A stretch of DNA of 64,000 bases from JACZYA01 sp965247455 (GTDB lineage: Bacteria; Acidobacteriota; Terriglobia; Acidiferrales; 2-02-FULL-67-57). The stretch is from NCBI GenBank assembly GCA_965247455.1, contig CBDFHE010000017.1, forward strand, positions 558,001-622,000. The letters run 5' to 3'. The notes beneath the pieces are model-generated. The model ran no database searches, was not told the DNA's origin, and worked only from the letters and a program-made list of their open reading frames with translations. The translations under genes and the position numbers were made by a program. Positions 1 to 9,346 of this stretch are shown here, piece after piece; within the stretch, counting starts at the first letter, position 1; each line of letters begins with the position of its first letter.

Positions 1-1142
1 TTCTGGTCGGGGAGACCTACCTCTACGACCTGCTGTACGCCCACGAGGAGGATTTCAAAAAAGTCTTCAAGGTCAAAGCCGACTTCGATTCGGTGATGAA
101 TCGAACCCCCGAAGGGGTACGGCAGTACGCCGCCTTGCTGCGCAAGCTGTGTGAAGAAGACCGCCTCTATGACTTTGACAAGCAAGCCGTGGCCGCGGTG
201 GTGGAGTTCGGCGTCCGCCGCGCGGGACGCCAGGACAAGCTGACCACCCGCTTTTCCGACATTGCCGACCTAGCACGAGAATCCCACTACTGGTGCAAGA
301 GCGAAGGCGGCACGCTGATCCAGCGAGCGCATGTGGAGAAGGCGATCGCGGCCCGCATCGAGCGCCACAATCTGGTCGAGAGCAAGCCGCAAGAAATGAT
401 CGAGAAGGGCGTGTTGATGATTGACGTCACCGGCCAGCGCGTCGGCCAGGTGAACGGTCTCTCCGTCTATGACGTGGGCGCCTACGCCTTCGGCAAGCCG
501 GCGCGCATCACTGCCTCCACCGCCATGGGCCGGCAGGGCATCATCAACATCGAACGCGAAGCCAACCTGAGTGGCCGGCTGCACGACAAGGGCGTGGCGA
601 TTCTCTCCGGCTTCTTGCGGCAGAGATTTGCCCAGGCCAATCCGCTCTCGCTCGCAGCCAGCGTCTGCTTCGAGCAGTCCTACAACGGCGTGGACGCCGA
701 CAGCGCCAGCTCAACCGAAATCTATGCGCTGCTCTCCAGCCTGGCTGAGCTACCCATCCGCCAGGACGTCGCCGTCACCGGCTCGGTCAACCAGAAGGGT
801 GACATTCAAGCCATCGGTGGAATCAATTACAAGATTGAGGGCTTCTTTGATGTCTGCCGCGCCAAGGGACTGTCGGGCGAGCAGGGCGTGATCCTCCCGA
901 TTGAAAACGTGGCTGATCTGATGCTGCGGCCGGACGTGGCGGAAGCCATCCAAGAAGGCAAGTTCCACCTCTATCCGGTGGCAACCGTGGACGAAGGCAT
1001 AGAAATCCTGACCGGGGTCAAGGCGGGCGAACGGCAGCCGGGGGGGACGTTTAAAAAAGCACCAGTCAACTACCTGGTGGACAAACGCTTGCAAGAACTG
1101 GCCGAAGGCATGAAGAAGTACGAGGCGCCCCCCTCCAAGTAG
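1..1142 (+). CDS. Lon-family (LonB-like) ATP-dependent protease, C-terminal part
   Basis: The reading frame is already open at base 3 and runs 379 codons to a stop at 1142, so the N-terminal part lies outside the window. The visible part starts in the AAA+ lid region (LVGETYLYDLLYAHEEDFKK) and continues into an S16 peptidase domain. The catalytic serine sits in DSAS (codon at 702) and the lysine in GGINYKIEG (codon at 831), the Ser-Lys dyad of LonB-type enzymes. The family degrades damaged or regulatory proteins in the cytoplasm using ATP. The apparent GTG/ATG at 93/96 is internal. Which Lon subfamily applies is less certain because the ATPase part is missing. Confidence 0.9.
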   Translation, partial: LVGETYLYDLLYAHEEDFKKVFKVKADFDSVMNRTPEGVRQYAALLRKLCEEDRLYDFDKQAVAAVVEFGVRRAGRQDKLTTRFSDIADLARESHYWCKSEGGTLIQRAHVEKAIAARIERHNLVESKPQEMIEKGVLMIDVTGQRVGQVNGLSVYDVGAYAFGKPARITASTAMGRQGIINIEREANLSGRLHDKGVAILSGFLRQRFAQANPLSLAASVCFEQSYNGVDADSASSTEIYALLSSLAELPIRQDVAVTGSVNQKGDIQAIGGINYKIEGFFDVCRAKGLSGEQGVILPIENVADLMLRPDVAEAIQEGKFHLYPVATVDEGIEILTGVKAGERQPGGTFKKAPVNYLVDKRLQELAEGMKKYEAPPSK

Positions 1143-1200
1143 CACGCCCGCCCCTGGGCAGCTCCGGCTTCCCGCTTTCCCACGCCGGAACCGAAAAAGC

Positions 1201-1238
1201 AAAAAAAGCCCCGCCGACCGTGTGGGCCGGACGGGGCT
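1201..1238 (-). terminator. Rho-independent terminator of the coiled-coil protein gene
   Basis: Read on the minus strand, arms AGCCCCG (1238-1232) and CGGGGCT (1213-1207) form a GC-rich hairpin followed by a run of seven T (1207-1201). It lies 28 nt past the stop of the minus-strand gene ending at 1266. There is no T-run in the plus direction, so it serves that gene rather than the protease. Confidence 0.75.
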
Positions 1239-1265
1239 TGGATGCGAAACGTCAGTTAAACCCAG

Positions 1266-2114
1266 CTAGCCGCTGGCTTTGGCCATCGCCACTTCTTTGG
1301 GAACGCTGAGATAGCCGACAATGCGGTTCCTGTCCACCTCGAAGATCACGATCTCCAACAGGTGGCGCGTCCCTTGCAGGTAGAACTGCACCGGCTCCAG
1401 CAGGGTTTTGTCCTTCTTTTCGATGCGCTTGTCGTTCAGCAGCAGGGTCATGGTGAACTTCTGCCGCTTGCTGTCGCTCTTGTTGAGGCGGATGGAGATA
1501 TCGCCGACGCGGGTGTAGCGCTTCGATTTGGTGATGTCGAACTCGAAGTAGTCGCGCTGGCCGCGCTGCCGGAGTTCTTCCAGCTCCTCGCGGTTGCTTG
1601 CGATCAACCCGCTCTGCACGCCCAGGTCGCCGATGGTCCGCTCCAGCTTCACCATCGTGGCTTCCAGCGATTCCTTGGCCTCCACCACGTCGCTCATCAC
1701 TTCCGTGACCTCGCCGCTGAGCGAGCCGAGTTGGTCCAACTGCGCAGCCAACTGTTCAGCAGCTTCCTGTTGCTCTTTTTTGATCTGCTTGGCGGCCGCG
1801 CGTGCGCGGGACAGTTGCGCCCGGGTCAGCCCCAGCTTCTTGACGGTTTCGTCCGACAGGCCCTTCAGAGAAGCGTAGTTGTCCTCCAGGGTGGCGGCGC
1901 GCGCTTCCAGACGAGTCATCATGGTTCGGGCCATTTCCCTTTGGGCGGCGATATTCGCGCTTGTCTGGTATTGACCATAGACGGTGTGGCCAACGCCCAA
2001 TGCGAGTATCACCACCACCGCCATCAACCAGCGGGGCGTACCGCTGCCACCGTTGCCGACCGGCTCTTGTGCGAATTCCTCCACGGGATCCTGTGCCTCA
2101 TTAGTCATAGACAC
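1266..2114 (-). CDS. Single-pass membrane protein with long coiled coil, function unknown
   Basis: 282 aa. A polar N-terminus of about 28 residues is followed by one membrane segment (WLMAVVVILALGVGHTVYG). A long, Ala/Glu/Lys/Gln-rich coiled-coil stretch spans about residues 60-185, and a C-terminal domain of about 85 residues has alternating hydrophobic strands (FEFDITKSKRYTRVGDISIRL, then FTMTLLLNDKR). There is no signal-peptide cleavage site, so it is probably anchored in the inner membrane with the coiled coil in the periplasm. I do not recognise a named family. It is transcribed alone, divergently from the STAS gene, with its own terminator. Confidence 0.7.
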   Translation of the reverse strand: MSMTNEAQDPVEEFAQEPVGNGGSGTPRWLMAVVVILALGVGHTVYGQYQTSANIAAQREMARTMMTRLEARAATLEDNYASLKGLSDETVKKLGLTRAQLSRARAAAKQIKKEQQEAAEQLAAQLDQLGSLSGEVTEVMSDVVEAKESLEATMVKLERTIGDLGVQSGLIASNREELEELRQRGQRDYFEFDITKSKRYTRVGDISIRLNKSDSKRQKFTMTLLLNDKRIEKKDKTLLEPVQFYLQGTRHLLEIVIFEVDRNRIVGYLSVPKEVAMAKASG

Positions 2115-2421
2115 CTCTCTCCTCTATGCTCCCAGTTTTTAGCTTCCGATCCGGATAGGGATCGGTCGCAACCCCTCGGGTCGCATTTCACTTAGATTAT
2201 GATTCAAGCCCGAAGAGTTGTCCAGCCACTTAATGATCTCCGGCAGCGGCCCTGCCGCCCAGGGTCTCGTTTGGGCCCACAGCTGAAACTCCAGTCCAGA
2301 GCGCTGTAAAGCCCCACCGGACACGCACTTGCTTCGCCCCACAATTTGGGCTAGGGTGAGCGAAAAGTAGGCTCGGCCAAATAGGAAGCTCGCCGAAGGC
2401 CGGCCCACAATCGAGGTCAGG
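2115..2421. other. Divergent intergenic region, 307 bp
   Basis: The space between the start codons of the minus-strand coiled-coil gene and the plus-strand STAS gene. Promoters for both should lie here. An AT-richer stretch around 2188-2206 is the likeliest site, but no box pair is convincing. No gene, hairpin or repeat seen. Confidence 0.4.
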
Positions 2422-2757
2422 GTGGAAATCGCAACTCGCACCGTCGGTCAAGCCACCGTGGTTGACGCCACCGGCCCGCTGAAACTGGGCGAAGCCGCGG
2501 AAACCTACCGTGCCGCGATTGAGCAACTGCTGGAGGCCGGCAGTATGAACCTGGCCATCAACCTGGCCGGCGTTCCGGAACTCGACAGCACCGGCATCGG
2601 AGAGTTGCTGCGCACGCACGCTGCCGCCAAGGCAGCCGGGGGCAAGTGCGTCTTCTTCTCCCTGTGCGATCGGGTTCGGCGGACGCTGGAAATGGTCCGC
2701 ATGGAAAAAATCCTCGCGCTGGCCGATGACGAAGCCTCGGCGCTGGCTGCCTTCTGA
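2422..2757 (+). CDS. STAS-domain anti-anti-sigma factor
   Basis: 111 aa, a single STAS domain as in SpoIIAA/RsbV. The phosphorylatable serine lies in the conserved PELDSTGIGELL loop (about residue 54). The family binds an anti-sigma kinase when unphosphorylated and so releases a sigma factor. The start is GTG at 2422 with AGGTCAGG directly upstream. No partner kinase is adjacent; a second STAS protein is encoded at 14611-14988. The target sigma factor cannot be deduced here. Confidence 0.85.
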   Translation: MEIATRTVGQATVVDATGPLKLGEAAETYRAAIEQLLEAGSMNLAINLAGVPELDSTGIGELLRTHAAAKAAGGKCVFFSLCDRVRRTLEMVRMEKILALADDEASALAAF

Positions 2758-2814
2758 TTCGTTGGTTCGGCGAACCCCAGGGCCTTGCAGCCCGTTCCGG
2801 GGCCATTGCTCAGG

Positions 2815-3666
2815 CTACCGGGGTACGGCCAGCAGGTGCGAGCGGGTAAACTCCTCCGGCGCTTGGAATTCCCTGGCGCGATTCAGCGACAGCAACTTGT
2901 AGTCCGCCCGCCGCAGCTCTTCCCAGACGGCCTGCGCCGCTGCCGCCCCGTGCATCTCCAGAATCCACACCGGTTTGATCTCCCGCAGCAGCCGCCGGGA
3001 TCCTTGCAGCGCCATCCCCTCGGCGCCTTCCACGTCGAGCTTGACCAGCTGCGGGGCGGGCGCCCCGCGGAGAAAAACAAACTCATCCAGCGTCAGGCTC
3101 GCAACCTCCTGGCTGTCTTCGGAACTCGCTGTCGGCGGGGCCAAGCGCGCCCGCGATGGATCAGAACCTCCGTAGAGCCGAAGCTGGCCGGACGCGTTCG
3201 CCACCGCTGCCTGCACCACTTGCACATTGCTTGTTCGGTTCGGGTTCAACGCCAGATTTTCCCGCAGTGCGCGGATGTTCTCCGGCAGCGGATCAAAGGC
3301 CACCACTCTGCCGCCCGCGCCCACCAGCCGCGCCAGCCCCAACGCAAAGAAGCCCAGGTGTGCTCCCACGTCGTACACCGTCATGCCCGGCTTTGTCGCG
3401 CGCGCGAGTGCCTGCTGCACTGCAACTTCGTGCGTCCCCAGCCAATAGTACTTTTCGGTTCTTAAGTCCAACCGCAGGCGGACGCCGGCGGCGATGCCCG
3501 TCGCCACCACCACCACGGCCCGCCCCTCGGGCGCCGCCCACGTCAGCACCCGGCGCACCCCATCGGAGAGGAGCGGGACTTTGTAGGCAGCCGCCCTCAT
3601 CCAGGCCGGTGCCAAGCGTGCGGTCGTGCCGGCCGCCTGCAAGACCGTCGCCCGTAAGGCGTTCAT
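2815..3666 (-). CDS. FkbM-family SAM-dependent methyltransferase
   Basis: 283 aa. The SAM-binding motif VYDVGAHLGFFALGLA is followed by an acidic loop (VVAFDPLPEN) and the FkbM signature LVKLDVEGAEGMALQG. FkbM enzymes O-methylate sugars and other small molecules. Here it sits at the edge of a polysaccharide cluster and faces away from the glycosyltransferases, with only about 80 bp to the next start. A role in methylating the cell-surface glycan is an inference from this position. Confidence 0.85.
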   Translation of the reverse strand: MNALRATVLQAAGTTARLAPAWMRAAAYKVPLLSDGVRRVLTWAAPEGRAVVVVATGIAAGVRLRLDLRTEKYYWLGTHEVAVQQALARATKPGMTVYDVGAHLGFFALGLARLVGAGGRVVAFDPLPENIRALRENLALNPNRTSNVQVVQAAVANASGQLRLYGGSDPSRARLAPPTASSEDSQEVASLTLDEFVFLRGAPAPQLVKLDVEGAEGMALQGSRRLLREIKPVWILEMHGAAAAQAVWEELRRADYKLLSLNRAREFQAPEEFTRSHLLAVPR

Positions 3667-3748
3667 CGTCCTGTGATTGTACTACCGCGCCGGCCCGCCT
3701 TCTTGGCGGCTTGCTTTCCGCGCAACCCCTGCGCTACCGTTCCGCTCC

Positions 3749-4954
3749 ATGCCCCCACCTCGCTATCGCCTGGCGGTCGTCGCCAATCGCGCCCAGCCCT
3801 ATCACTCCGCTCTGTTCCGCGCGTTGGCGGCCCACCCACAGATTGACCTCACCGTGTACTACCTTTTCGACGTCGGCGTAGGCGCGGCGCCCGACCCCGA
3901 CTTCGGGCGCTTCCAGTGGGACTCGCCCGTGCTGGAGGGTTACCGCAGCCTCTTCCTCCGCAACCGGGCCGCGTTTCCCGCCGAGGCGCACTTTGCCGGC
4001 AGCTTCCACCCGGAACTGTGCGCCCGGCTCCATCCGCGCTTCCACGATGCAGTGGTCATCCACGGCTGGTTCGGACTCTCGGTGTGGCTGACTTTACTGA
4101 CCTGCCGGCGGCGCAAGCTGCCGGTGCTCATGCGCTCCTCCGCCCACGTAACTTCTCCCAACTGGAACCACGCAACCGGGCTCAAGCACTTGGTCCTGCG
4201 GCGGCTCTTCCGCCAGTGCTCTGCTTTCCTGACTCTTGGCCGCCGCAATGCCGAGTTCTATCGGCGCTGGGACGTGCCGGAGGAGAAACTGTTTCTGACG
4301 CCGCACGCGGTGGACAACAACTTCTTCGGGCGGCAGCGCGCGGCCTTGCTGCCGCAACGCCCCAGCCTTCGACAGCAGCTCGGCCTGCCCGCCGATGCGG
4401 TGGTTTTCCTCTATGCGGGCCGCCTAGCGCCGGAGAAGCGCCTGCCGGACCTGCTGCACGCCGTGTGTGCGCTGGACGATGCACGTGCCTGGCTGGTGTT
4501 GGCAGGCGAGGGCCGCGAGCGGCGGCACCTGGAAAACCTGGCACGGTCCATCGGCCTGACGCAGATTCTCTTTCCGGGTTTCCAATCCCAGAGCAAGCTG
4601 GCGCGCTTCTATGTGGCGGCGGACACTTTCGTGCTACCTTCAGGCAGCGAAACCTGGGGAGTGGTCGTCAACGAAGCCATGAACTTCGCCCTGCCGGTGG
4701 TGGTGTCCGATGCCGCCGGAGCAGTGCCCGACTTGATGGAAGAGGGTGGCAACGGCATGGTCTTCCCGGCGGGAGACCGCGCGGCGCGGCGCTGCTGCTT
4801 GGGTCGCCTGCTGGCCGACGCCAGCCTTCGAACTCAACTGGGCGAACGGTCACTGGAGCGAATTCAACGCTGGTCCCACCACCGCTCAGCCGAAAGTGTG
4901 CTGCGCGCTCTCGAGTTCGCCGCCAGCGCGCCCCCGCGCTCTTACACGCCGTGA
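3749..4954 (+). CDS. GT4-family glycosyltransferase
   Basis: Start placed at ATG 3749 (MPPPRYRLAVVANRAQPYH), since the 24 residues upstream in frame look non-coding; 401 aa. It has the two Rossmann-like halves of GT-B enzymes. The C-terminal half shows FLYAGRLAPEKRLPDLL, LAGEGRERRHLENLA and FVLPSGSETWGVVVNEAM, the GT4 nucleotide-sugar site with its EX7E-type motif. It would transfer a sugar from an NDP donor to a growing lipid-linked glycan at the inner membrane. The stop overlaps the start of the next gene (GTGA), so the two are probably translationally coupled. Donor and linkage are unknown. Confidence 0.88.
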   Translation: MPPPRYRLAVVANRAQPYHSALFRALAAHPQIDLTVYYLFDVGVGAAPDPDFGRFQWDSPVLEGYRSLFLRNRAAFPAEAHFAGSFHPELCARLHPRFHDAVVIHGWFGLSVWLTLLTCRRRKLPVLMRSSAHVTSPNWNHATGLKHLVLRRLFRQCSAFLTLGRRNAEFYRRWDVPEEKLFLTPHAVDNNFFGRQRAALLPQRPSLRQQLGLPADAVVFLYAGRLAPEKRLPDLLHAVCALDDARAWLVLAGEGRERRHLENLARSIGLTQILFPGFQSQSKLARFYVAADTFVLPSGSETWGVVVNEAMNFALPVVVSDAAGAVPDLMEEGGNGMVFPAGDRAARRCCLGRLLADASLRTQLGERSLERIQRWSHHRSAESVLRALEFAASAPPRSYTP

Positions 4955-6348
4955 AAGTTGCTCCCGCCATTGCGGCAGTGCTCTTGGGCTTGCTGGTGAT
5001 TGTGTCTGTTATCGCCATCGGGCAGGCGTTTCTAGTCACGCGCCGCATCTTTCTGGTGGCCGCCGTGGCTCTGATGACCGCGCTCGGCGCGGCCATGCTG
5101 GCGGCAGCCCGGCGCAGCGCCGGCGGGTTCCTCGACGCCCGACAGTTCGGCCTGGCCGGCATCTTTGTCTTCCTGGTGGTGGGGATGCTGAAGTCAGTCT
5201 TCATCTATGACGTTCCCGTCACGCTCAGCGTTGCCACCGCCGGCAAGGCTGTGCTGGTGGTTGCTGGGGTCTTGCTGGGCTTCCTGGTGGGAAGTAAGTT
5301 CGGAATCCGCCCGCGCATAGGGGGACGAATGGCGCGGAGCGAGCTCTCGACCAACCGCCTCTTTCCTCTGACCGTGCTGCTGGGATTGGTGGGCCTGGTG
5401 GGCAGCTTCGGCTTTGACAATCCGCTGGCCCCGTTTGACCCTGCCGTCTCCAACTACGCCCGGCTGCTGGCCGGTTGCCTGCCAGCGGCGGGGGCGTTGG
5501 CCATTTGGCTGCTCTTCACCACCCGGCCAGCCACACCGGGCCGCCGCTTGGCTTTGATCGTTGCGTTGGCTCCCCTGCCCGTGCTCGCTCTCGTCAACCG
5601 CTCTCGCATCCCGTTGGTCTTCCTGATCAGTTTTGCGTTCCTGGTCTTTGTGTACCGGCTCTGGCTCCGCAGGGCGGAGCGCTTTCCGACTGGGCGGGTG
5701 GCAGCGCTGGCCGTGGGCGTGGCGCTCTTGCTGTTGTTCACTGCCGCTGCGGTGGACATCCTGGCGGCGCAGTGGCGGATTGACGTCGCCGCGGCCTCTT
5801 ACCATCCCGCCGCGGTTTTCATTCCGGTCCGGCTGGCTTTCGAAAGGTTCGCCGCCGTGGACGCCTTCGACAATCTGGTGCGCACCATCGAGCTCTACCC
5901 CGACCGCGGGCGCTACCTCTACGGCTGGAGCGTGGTGGCGGTGCTGGTGAATCCCATCCCGCGCTCGCTCTGGCCCGGGAAACCCTACGGCTTCGGCCGC
6001 CTGCTGGTGGAAGAGCTGGGCCTGGGCCACTACGGCGGACTCTCGCTTTCGCCTTCGCTGGCGGGGGAGCTGTTGGCGAACTTTGGCTACCTGGACCCGT
6101 TCGTGGGCTACCTGCTGATGGGCGTGGTTGCCGCCAGCCTTTACCAGCGCTTCCTCCGGGCCGGAGCGTACTCCCCCTACCACGTGCTCTACCTGGCCGG
6201 CCTCATCCTCTTCCTGCTGGAGTCGCGCGGGGACTTACTTTCCATCAACATCCGCCTGGGCTGGTATCTGGCCTGTATGTACGGGGTGCTGCGCCTGTCG
6301 GTGGCAGATAAAACTGCGGCGGAGACATCGCCGGCGAAATCGGGATGA
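4951..6348 (+). CDS. Wzy-like O-antigen/exopolysaccharide polymerase, multipass membrane protein
   Basis: 465 aa from GTG 4951, which overlaps the preceding TGA. It has about eleven hydrophobic segments, for example near residues 5-23, 28-47, 65-84, 93-107, 135-154 and 215-236. A long loop carries PRSLWPGKPYGFGRLLVEELGLG and a GELLANFGY motif, as in oligosaccharide repeat-unit polymerases. Such proteins polymerise repeat units on the periplasmic face of the inner membrane. Frames that continue upstream of 4951 are the shadow of the preceding glycosyltransferase. The next gene overlaps by ATGA at 6345. Polymerase sequences diverge strongly, so the exact subfamily is open. Confidence 0.78.
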   Translation: MKVAPAIAAVLLGLLVIVSVIAIGQAFLVTRRIFLVAAVALMTALGAAMLAAARRSAGGFLDARQFGLAGIFVFLVVGMLKSVFIYDVPVTLSVATAGKAVLVVAGVLLGFLVGSKFGIRPRIGGRMARSELSTNRLFPLTVLLGLVGLVGSFGFDNPLAPFDPAVSNYARLLAGCLPAAGALAIWLLFTTRPATPGRRLALIVALAPLPVLALVNRSRIPLVFLISFAFLVFVYRLWLRRAERFPTGRVAALAVGVALLLLFTAAAVDILAAQWRIDVAAASYHPAAVFIPVRLAFERFAAVDAFDNLVRTIELYPDRGRYLYGWSVVAVLVNPIPRSLWPGKPYGFGRLLVEELGLGHYGGLSLSPSLAGELLANFGYLDPFVGYLLMGVVAASLYQRFLRAGAYSPYHVLYLAGLILFLLESRGDLLSINIRLGWYLACMYGVLRLSVADKTAAETSPAKSG

Positions 6349-7499
6349 AAGTTCTGGTCAACGCCGTGGGGACCAAGATGGGAGGTGCGCTGACGGCCCT
6401 GCGCGGCTTGGGGAAGGAGCTGGCGCGTCAAGCGGTGCCGCATCACTTTGTCTTCTACGTCACGCGCGCGTTTGCCCGCCATCCGATGCCGTCAGCGCCC
6501 AACCTGGAGTGGCACATCGCGCCGGCAGAGACGCCCGCGCGGCGTCTGTGGTGGGATCAGGTCACGCTCCGCCGCCTGCTCCGCCAGCATCGGGCCGGCG
6601 CGCTGTTCTCGTTTGCCAACTACGGCCAGCTTCTTTGCTTCGTTCCACAGCTTCTGTGCGTGCAAAGTTCCATCTATTTTTCCAACGAGTACCGGCAACA
6701 CATCCTGCCCCACAAACCCTTGAACTTCCGGATTGCTTTTGCCCTGCGGCGGTGGTGGATCTGCCGCTCGGCGTGCGCCGCCGACTGCGTACTAGCGCCG
6801 ACGGCCAGCATCATGGCTGATCTCCGGCGGGCAACCCCGTTGCCGGAAGAGAAAACTGCTGTCAATCCGTTCGGCACGACAGCGACGGCGTTTGACCCGC
6901 CCGCGCGCTCCTATGACGGTCGCATTGATCTTCTATTGCTGACTCTTTACACCGACTACAAGAACCTGGGCACAGCGTTGCGCGCGTTGCGGCTGCTGCG
7001 GGAGCGGCACGGTGACCGCTTCCGGCTGCTGACCACCGCCGACCCGCGACAGGAGTCCTCACGCACGAGTGTGGTCTGGAAAGAGGACGTCGAACTGTTG
7101 GATGAGCTGGTGCAAGCGGGTGCAGTTGATGTTCTCGGGCCACTGCCGCACAAGGAACTCCTGCAACTGTATGCGCGCTGCCACGTGCTGGTGTATCCCA
7201 CGCTGACCGAATCGTTCGGCTTCCCGCTGGTGGAAGCGCTGGCCGAAGGCCTGCCGGTGGTGGCTTCCGACATTCTGGTGAACCGGGAGTTGGCCCGCGA
7301 CGCGGCACTCTACTTTGGCCCGCTCAACCCGGAGCAGCTCGCCGCCCGCATCGAAGAAATCATCAGCCGAGAGGCTTGCCGCGAAGAGCTGATCCGCCGC
7401 GGACACGAGCAGGCGCGGACATTCTGCTGGGCCGCCCACGTGCAGCGACTCCTCGACAGCGTGGAGACGCTGGTGGGGCATCGGCGGGGCACTCCCTGA
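6345..7499 (+). CDS. GT4-family glycosyltransferase
   Basis: 384 aa, ATG at 6345 overlapping the polymerase stop. The N-terminal half resembles the acceptor domain of GT4 enzymes (MKVLVNAVGTKMGGALTAL). The C-terminal half contains DLLLLTLYTDYKNLGTALRAL, VDVLGPLPHKELLQLYARCH and the donor-site motif VYPTLTESFGFPLVEALAEG with paired glutamates. It is the third gene of the coupled run GT4 - polymerase - GT4. Sugar specificity cannot be read from sequence. Confidence 0.88.
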   Translation: MKVLVNAVGTKMGGALTALRGLGKELARQAVPHHFVFYVTRAFARHPMPSAPNLEWHIAPAETPARRLWWDQVTLRRLLRQHRAGALFSFANYGQLLCFVPQLLCVQSSIYFSNEYRQHILPHKPLNFRIAFALRRWWICRSACAADCVLAPTASIMADLRRATPLPEEKTAVNPFGTTATAFDPPARSYDGRIDLLLLTLYTDYKNLGTALRALRLLRERHGDRFRLLTTADPRQESSRTSVVWKEDVELLDELVQAGAVDVLGPLPHKELLQLYARCHVLVYPTLTESFGFPLVEALAEGLPVVASDILVNRELARDAALYFGPLNPEQLAARIEEIISREACREELIRRGHEQARTFCWAAHVQRLLDSVETLVGHRRGTP

Positions 7500-7531
7500 T
7501 CCCGGAAGGGACTTGCTACACTGAGGCCGCT

Positions 7532-8368
7532 GTGGCCAATGTTTCAATCCTGATTCTCACCTACAACGAGGAAGCAAACCTGCCCGCCTGCCTAGAGAGC
7601 GTGCGCTGGTCGGACGACATCCACGTGATGGACTCCGGCAGCACCGACCGCACGCTGGAACTGGCGCGCGCCGCCGGCGCCCACCTCTACACCCATCCCT
7701 TCGAGAACTTTTCCCGCCAGCGCAACTGGGCACTGGCGAACGCGCGCCTCCGGCACGAGTGGGTGCTTTCGCTGGACGCCGACGAGGTGGTGCCGCCAGA
7801 GCTGGCGGAGGAAATTGAGCGCGCCGTCGCCGCTGCTCCGTCGGATGTCAACGGTTACGCCGTGCGGTGGAAGGTGCTGTTCCTGGGCCGATGGCTCAAG
7901 CACGTCAGCCAATACAATTCCTTTTGGTTCCTCCGCCTCTACCGCCACCGCGCCGCGCGCTATGAAGACCGGCAGGTGAACGCCTACGCGCTGGTGGAAG
8001 GAAAGACCGGGCGGCTCAAAAATCTGCTGGTGCACGACAACCGCAAGGGCTTGACTGACCTGGTGGAGAAGTTCAACCGCTACGCCGCGCTGGAGGCCGA
8101 GGAGACGCTGCGCTTGCGCGGCGGGCGAAACGAAACAGGCTTGCCGGCTCGGCTGGGAGGCGCAGAGGCGGAGCGGCGTCGCCGGCTGAAACAGTTCTAC
8201 ATGCGCTTGCCCTTTCGGGCGACGATCAAGTTCTTCTATCTGTTTGTTGTCTGTCGCGGCTTCCTGGACGGGCTGCCGGGGTTTTTCTATGCGGCGTTGA
8301 TGGCGGGGCAGGAATTTCTGATTGCGGCCAACGTCGCCACCCGCAAGCGCGGGCTTCCGATCCACTAG
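7532..8368 (+). CDS. GT2-family glycosyltransferase, WaaE/KdtX-like
   Basis: Start chosen at GTG 7532 (VANVSILILTYNEEANL), preceded by TGAGG; longer in-frame starts lie inside the previous gene. 278 aa. The GT-A fold is marked by ILTYNEE, the DSGSTDRT loop and LSLDADEVVPPEL, where the DXD-like aspartates bind metal and the NDP-sugar. The middle (FSRQRNWAL, then QYNSFWFLRLYRH) resembles lipopolysaccharide core glucosyltransferases of the WaaE/KdtX group. It ends 15 bp before the convergent Wza-like gene. Confidence 0.88.
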   Translation: MANVSILILTYNEEANLPACLESVRWSDDIHVMDSGSTDRTLELARAAGAHLYTHPFENFSRQRNWALANARLRHEWVLSLDADEVVPPELAEEIERAVAAAPSDVNGYAVRWKVLFLGRWLKHVSQYNSFWFLRLYRHRAARYEDRQVNAYALVEGKTGRLKNLLVHDNRKGLTDLVEKFNRYAALEAEETLRLRGGRNETGLPARLGGAEAERRRRLKQFYMRLPFRATIKFFYLFVVCRGFLDGLPGFFYAALMAGQEFLIAANVATRKRGLPIH

Positions 8369-8383
8369 CGGTGGCGCGGGTCC

Positions 8384-9346
8384 CTACCGGCGAAAGATGA
8401 TGACGCCGGCGGCAACCTGGATGGCGGCTTCCATCGCCCGCCGCAAACCTTTCTTGGCCAAGCTGTCGGGAACGAAGAGGATGTCGTTGGCTTCGAGCGC
8501 CGGGTCGGGGGCTTTGCGGGCCATGACTTTGCGAATGTCAACCGGGATCGCCTCCTCCTTGTCGGAGCCGGAGGGACGGCGAACGATCACGGCCTCGGCG
8601 GGGCGGGCGGTGCCGGTGAGGTTTTCCGCCAGGGCGACGGCTTGCAGCACGGTCAAGCGCTCGCGCTCGTCCCGCAGCATGAACCCGCCCGGCTTGTGGA
8701 CCGCGCCCACAACGTAGATGATCCCGGCGCGCGGCACCGTGATCATGTCGCCCGCGTAGATGGGGAGATTGGCGGCGGGGTCGCGCATTTCCAGCAAGTC
8801 GCGCACCTTCACCACGCGTGTCCGCGGCTCGGCTGGCTCTTCGGCGGGCTTGGACGCGGCGGGCGCGGCAGCCAACGCTCCCCCGCGGGTAACGTAGATC
8901 AACGCGCCGGCAGCTTCGGTCAAGCCTTCCGCCTCGGACAGCACTTGCAGCAAGGTGGTGGGACCAAAGACGGGAACCATGCCCGGCCGCTGCACCACTC
9001 CCAGCACCGCCACCCGACGGCTGCGATACTCCTTGACCAGGACGGTGACCTGCGGGTCGCGCAAGAGTTGGCGGGCGAGGAAGGCGCGCACCAGTTGGTC
9101 GGCCAGCTCGTCCGGCGTTAGCCCGTCGGCGCGCACGCGGCTGGGCAGCAACGGCAGCCGAATGAAACCCTCGGCGCTGACACGCACTTCGCGGGAGAGA
9201 TCGGGGGCGTCATAGACGCTAATCCTCAGCAGGTCGCCCGGACCAATCACGTAGTCGCGCTGAGCCGGGGGCTCCTGCGCCGGTTGCGCCGCGAGCGCAG
9301 CAGCGAAAAAAAGAAGAGCCGAGAGCCAAGCTAACGTTAAGCGCAT
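8384..9346 (-). CDS. Polysaccharide export protein, Wza/SLBB type
   Basis: 320 aa. It starts with a signal peptide (RLTLAWLSALLFFAAALAAQ) and then a Poly_export domain beginning DYVIGPGDLLRISVYDAPDLS. Two SLBB-like beta-grasp segments follow (VAVLGVVQRPGMVPV around residue 118 and IIYVVGAVHKPGGFML around residue 215). The family forms the periplasmic/outer-membrane exit channel for capsule or exopolysaccharide. The signal sequence has no clear lipobox cysteine, unlike E. coli Wza. A run of nine G (minus strand, 9358-9350) ends 3 nt before the ATG. No Wzc or Wzx partner is present nearby. Confidence 0.88.
   Translation of the reverse strand: MRLTLAWLSALLFFAAALAAQPAQEPPAQRDYVIGPGDLLRISVYDAPDLSREVRVSAEGFIRLPLLPSRVRADGLTPDELADQLVRAFLARQLLRDPQVTVLVKEYRSRRVAVLGVVQRPGMVPVFGPTTLLQVLSEAEGLTEAAGALIYVTRGGALAAAPAASKPAEEPAEPRTRVVKVRDLLEMRDPAANLPIYAGDMITVPRAGIIYVVGAVHKPGGFMLRDERERLTVLQAVALAENLTGTARPAEAVIVRRPSGSDKEEAIPVDIRKVMARKAPDPALEANDILFVPDSLAKKGLRRAMEAAIQVAAGVIIFRR

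Noticed and set aside
3916..4950. Long N-terminal extension of the Wzy-like polymerase (810 aa in total)
   Set aside because: It is the out-of-frame shadow of the preceding GT4 gene; the first membrane helix starts right after GTG 4951.
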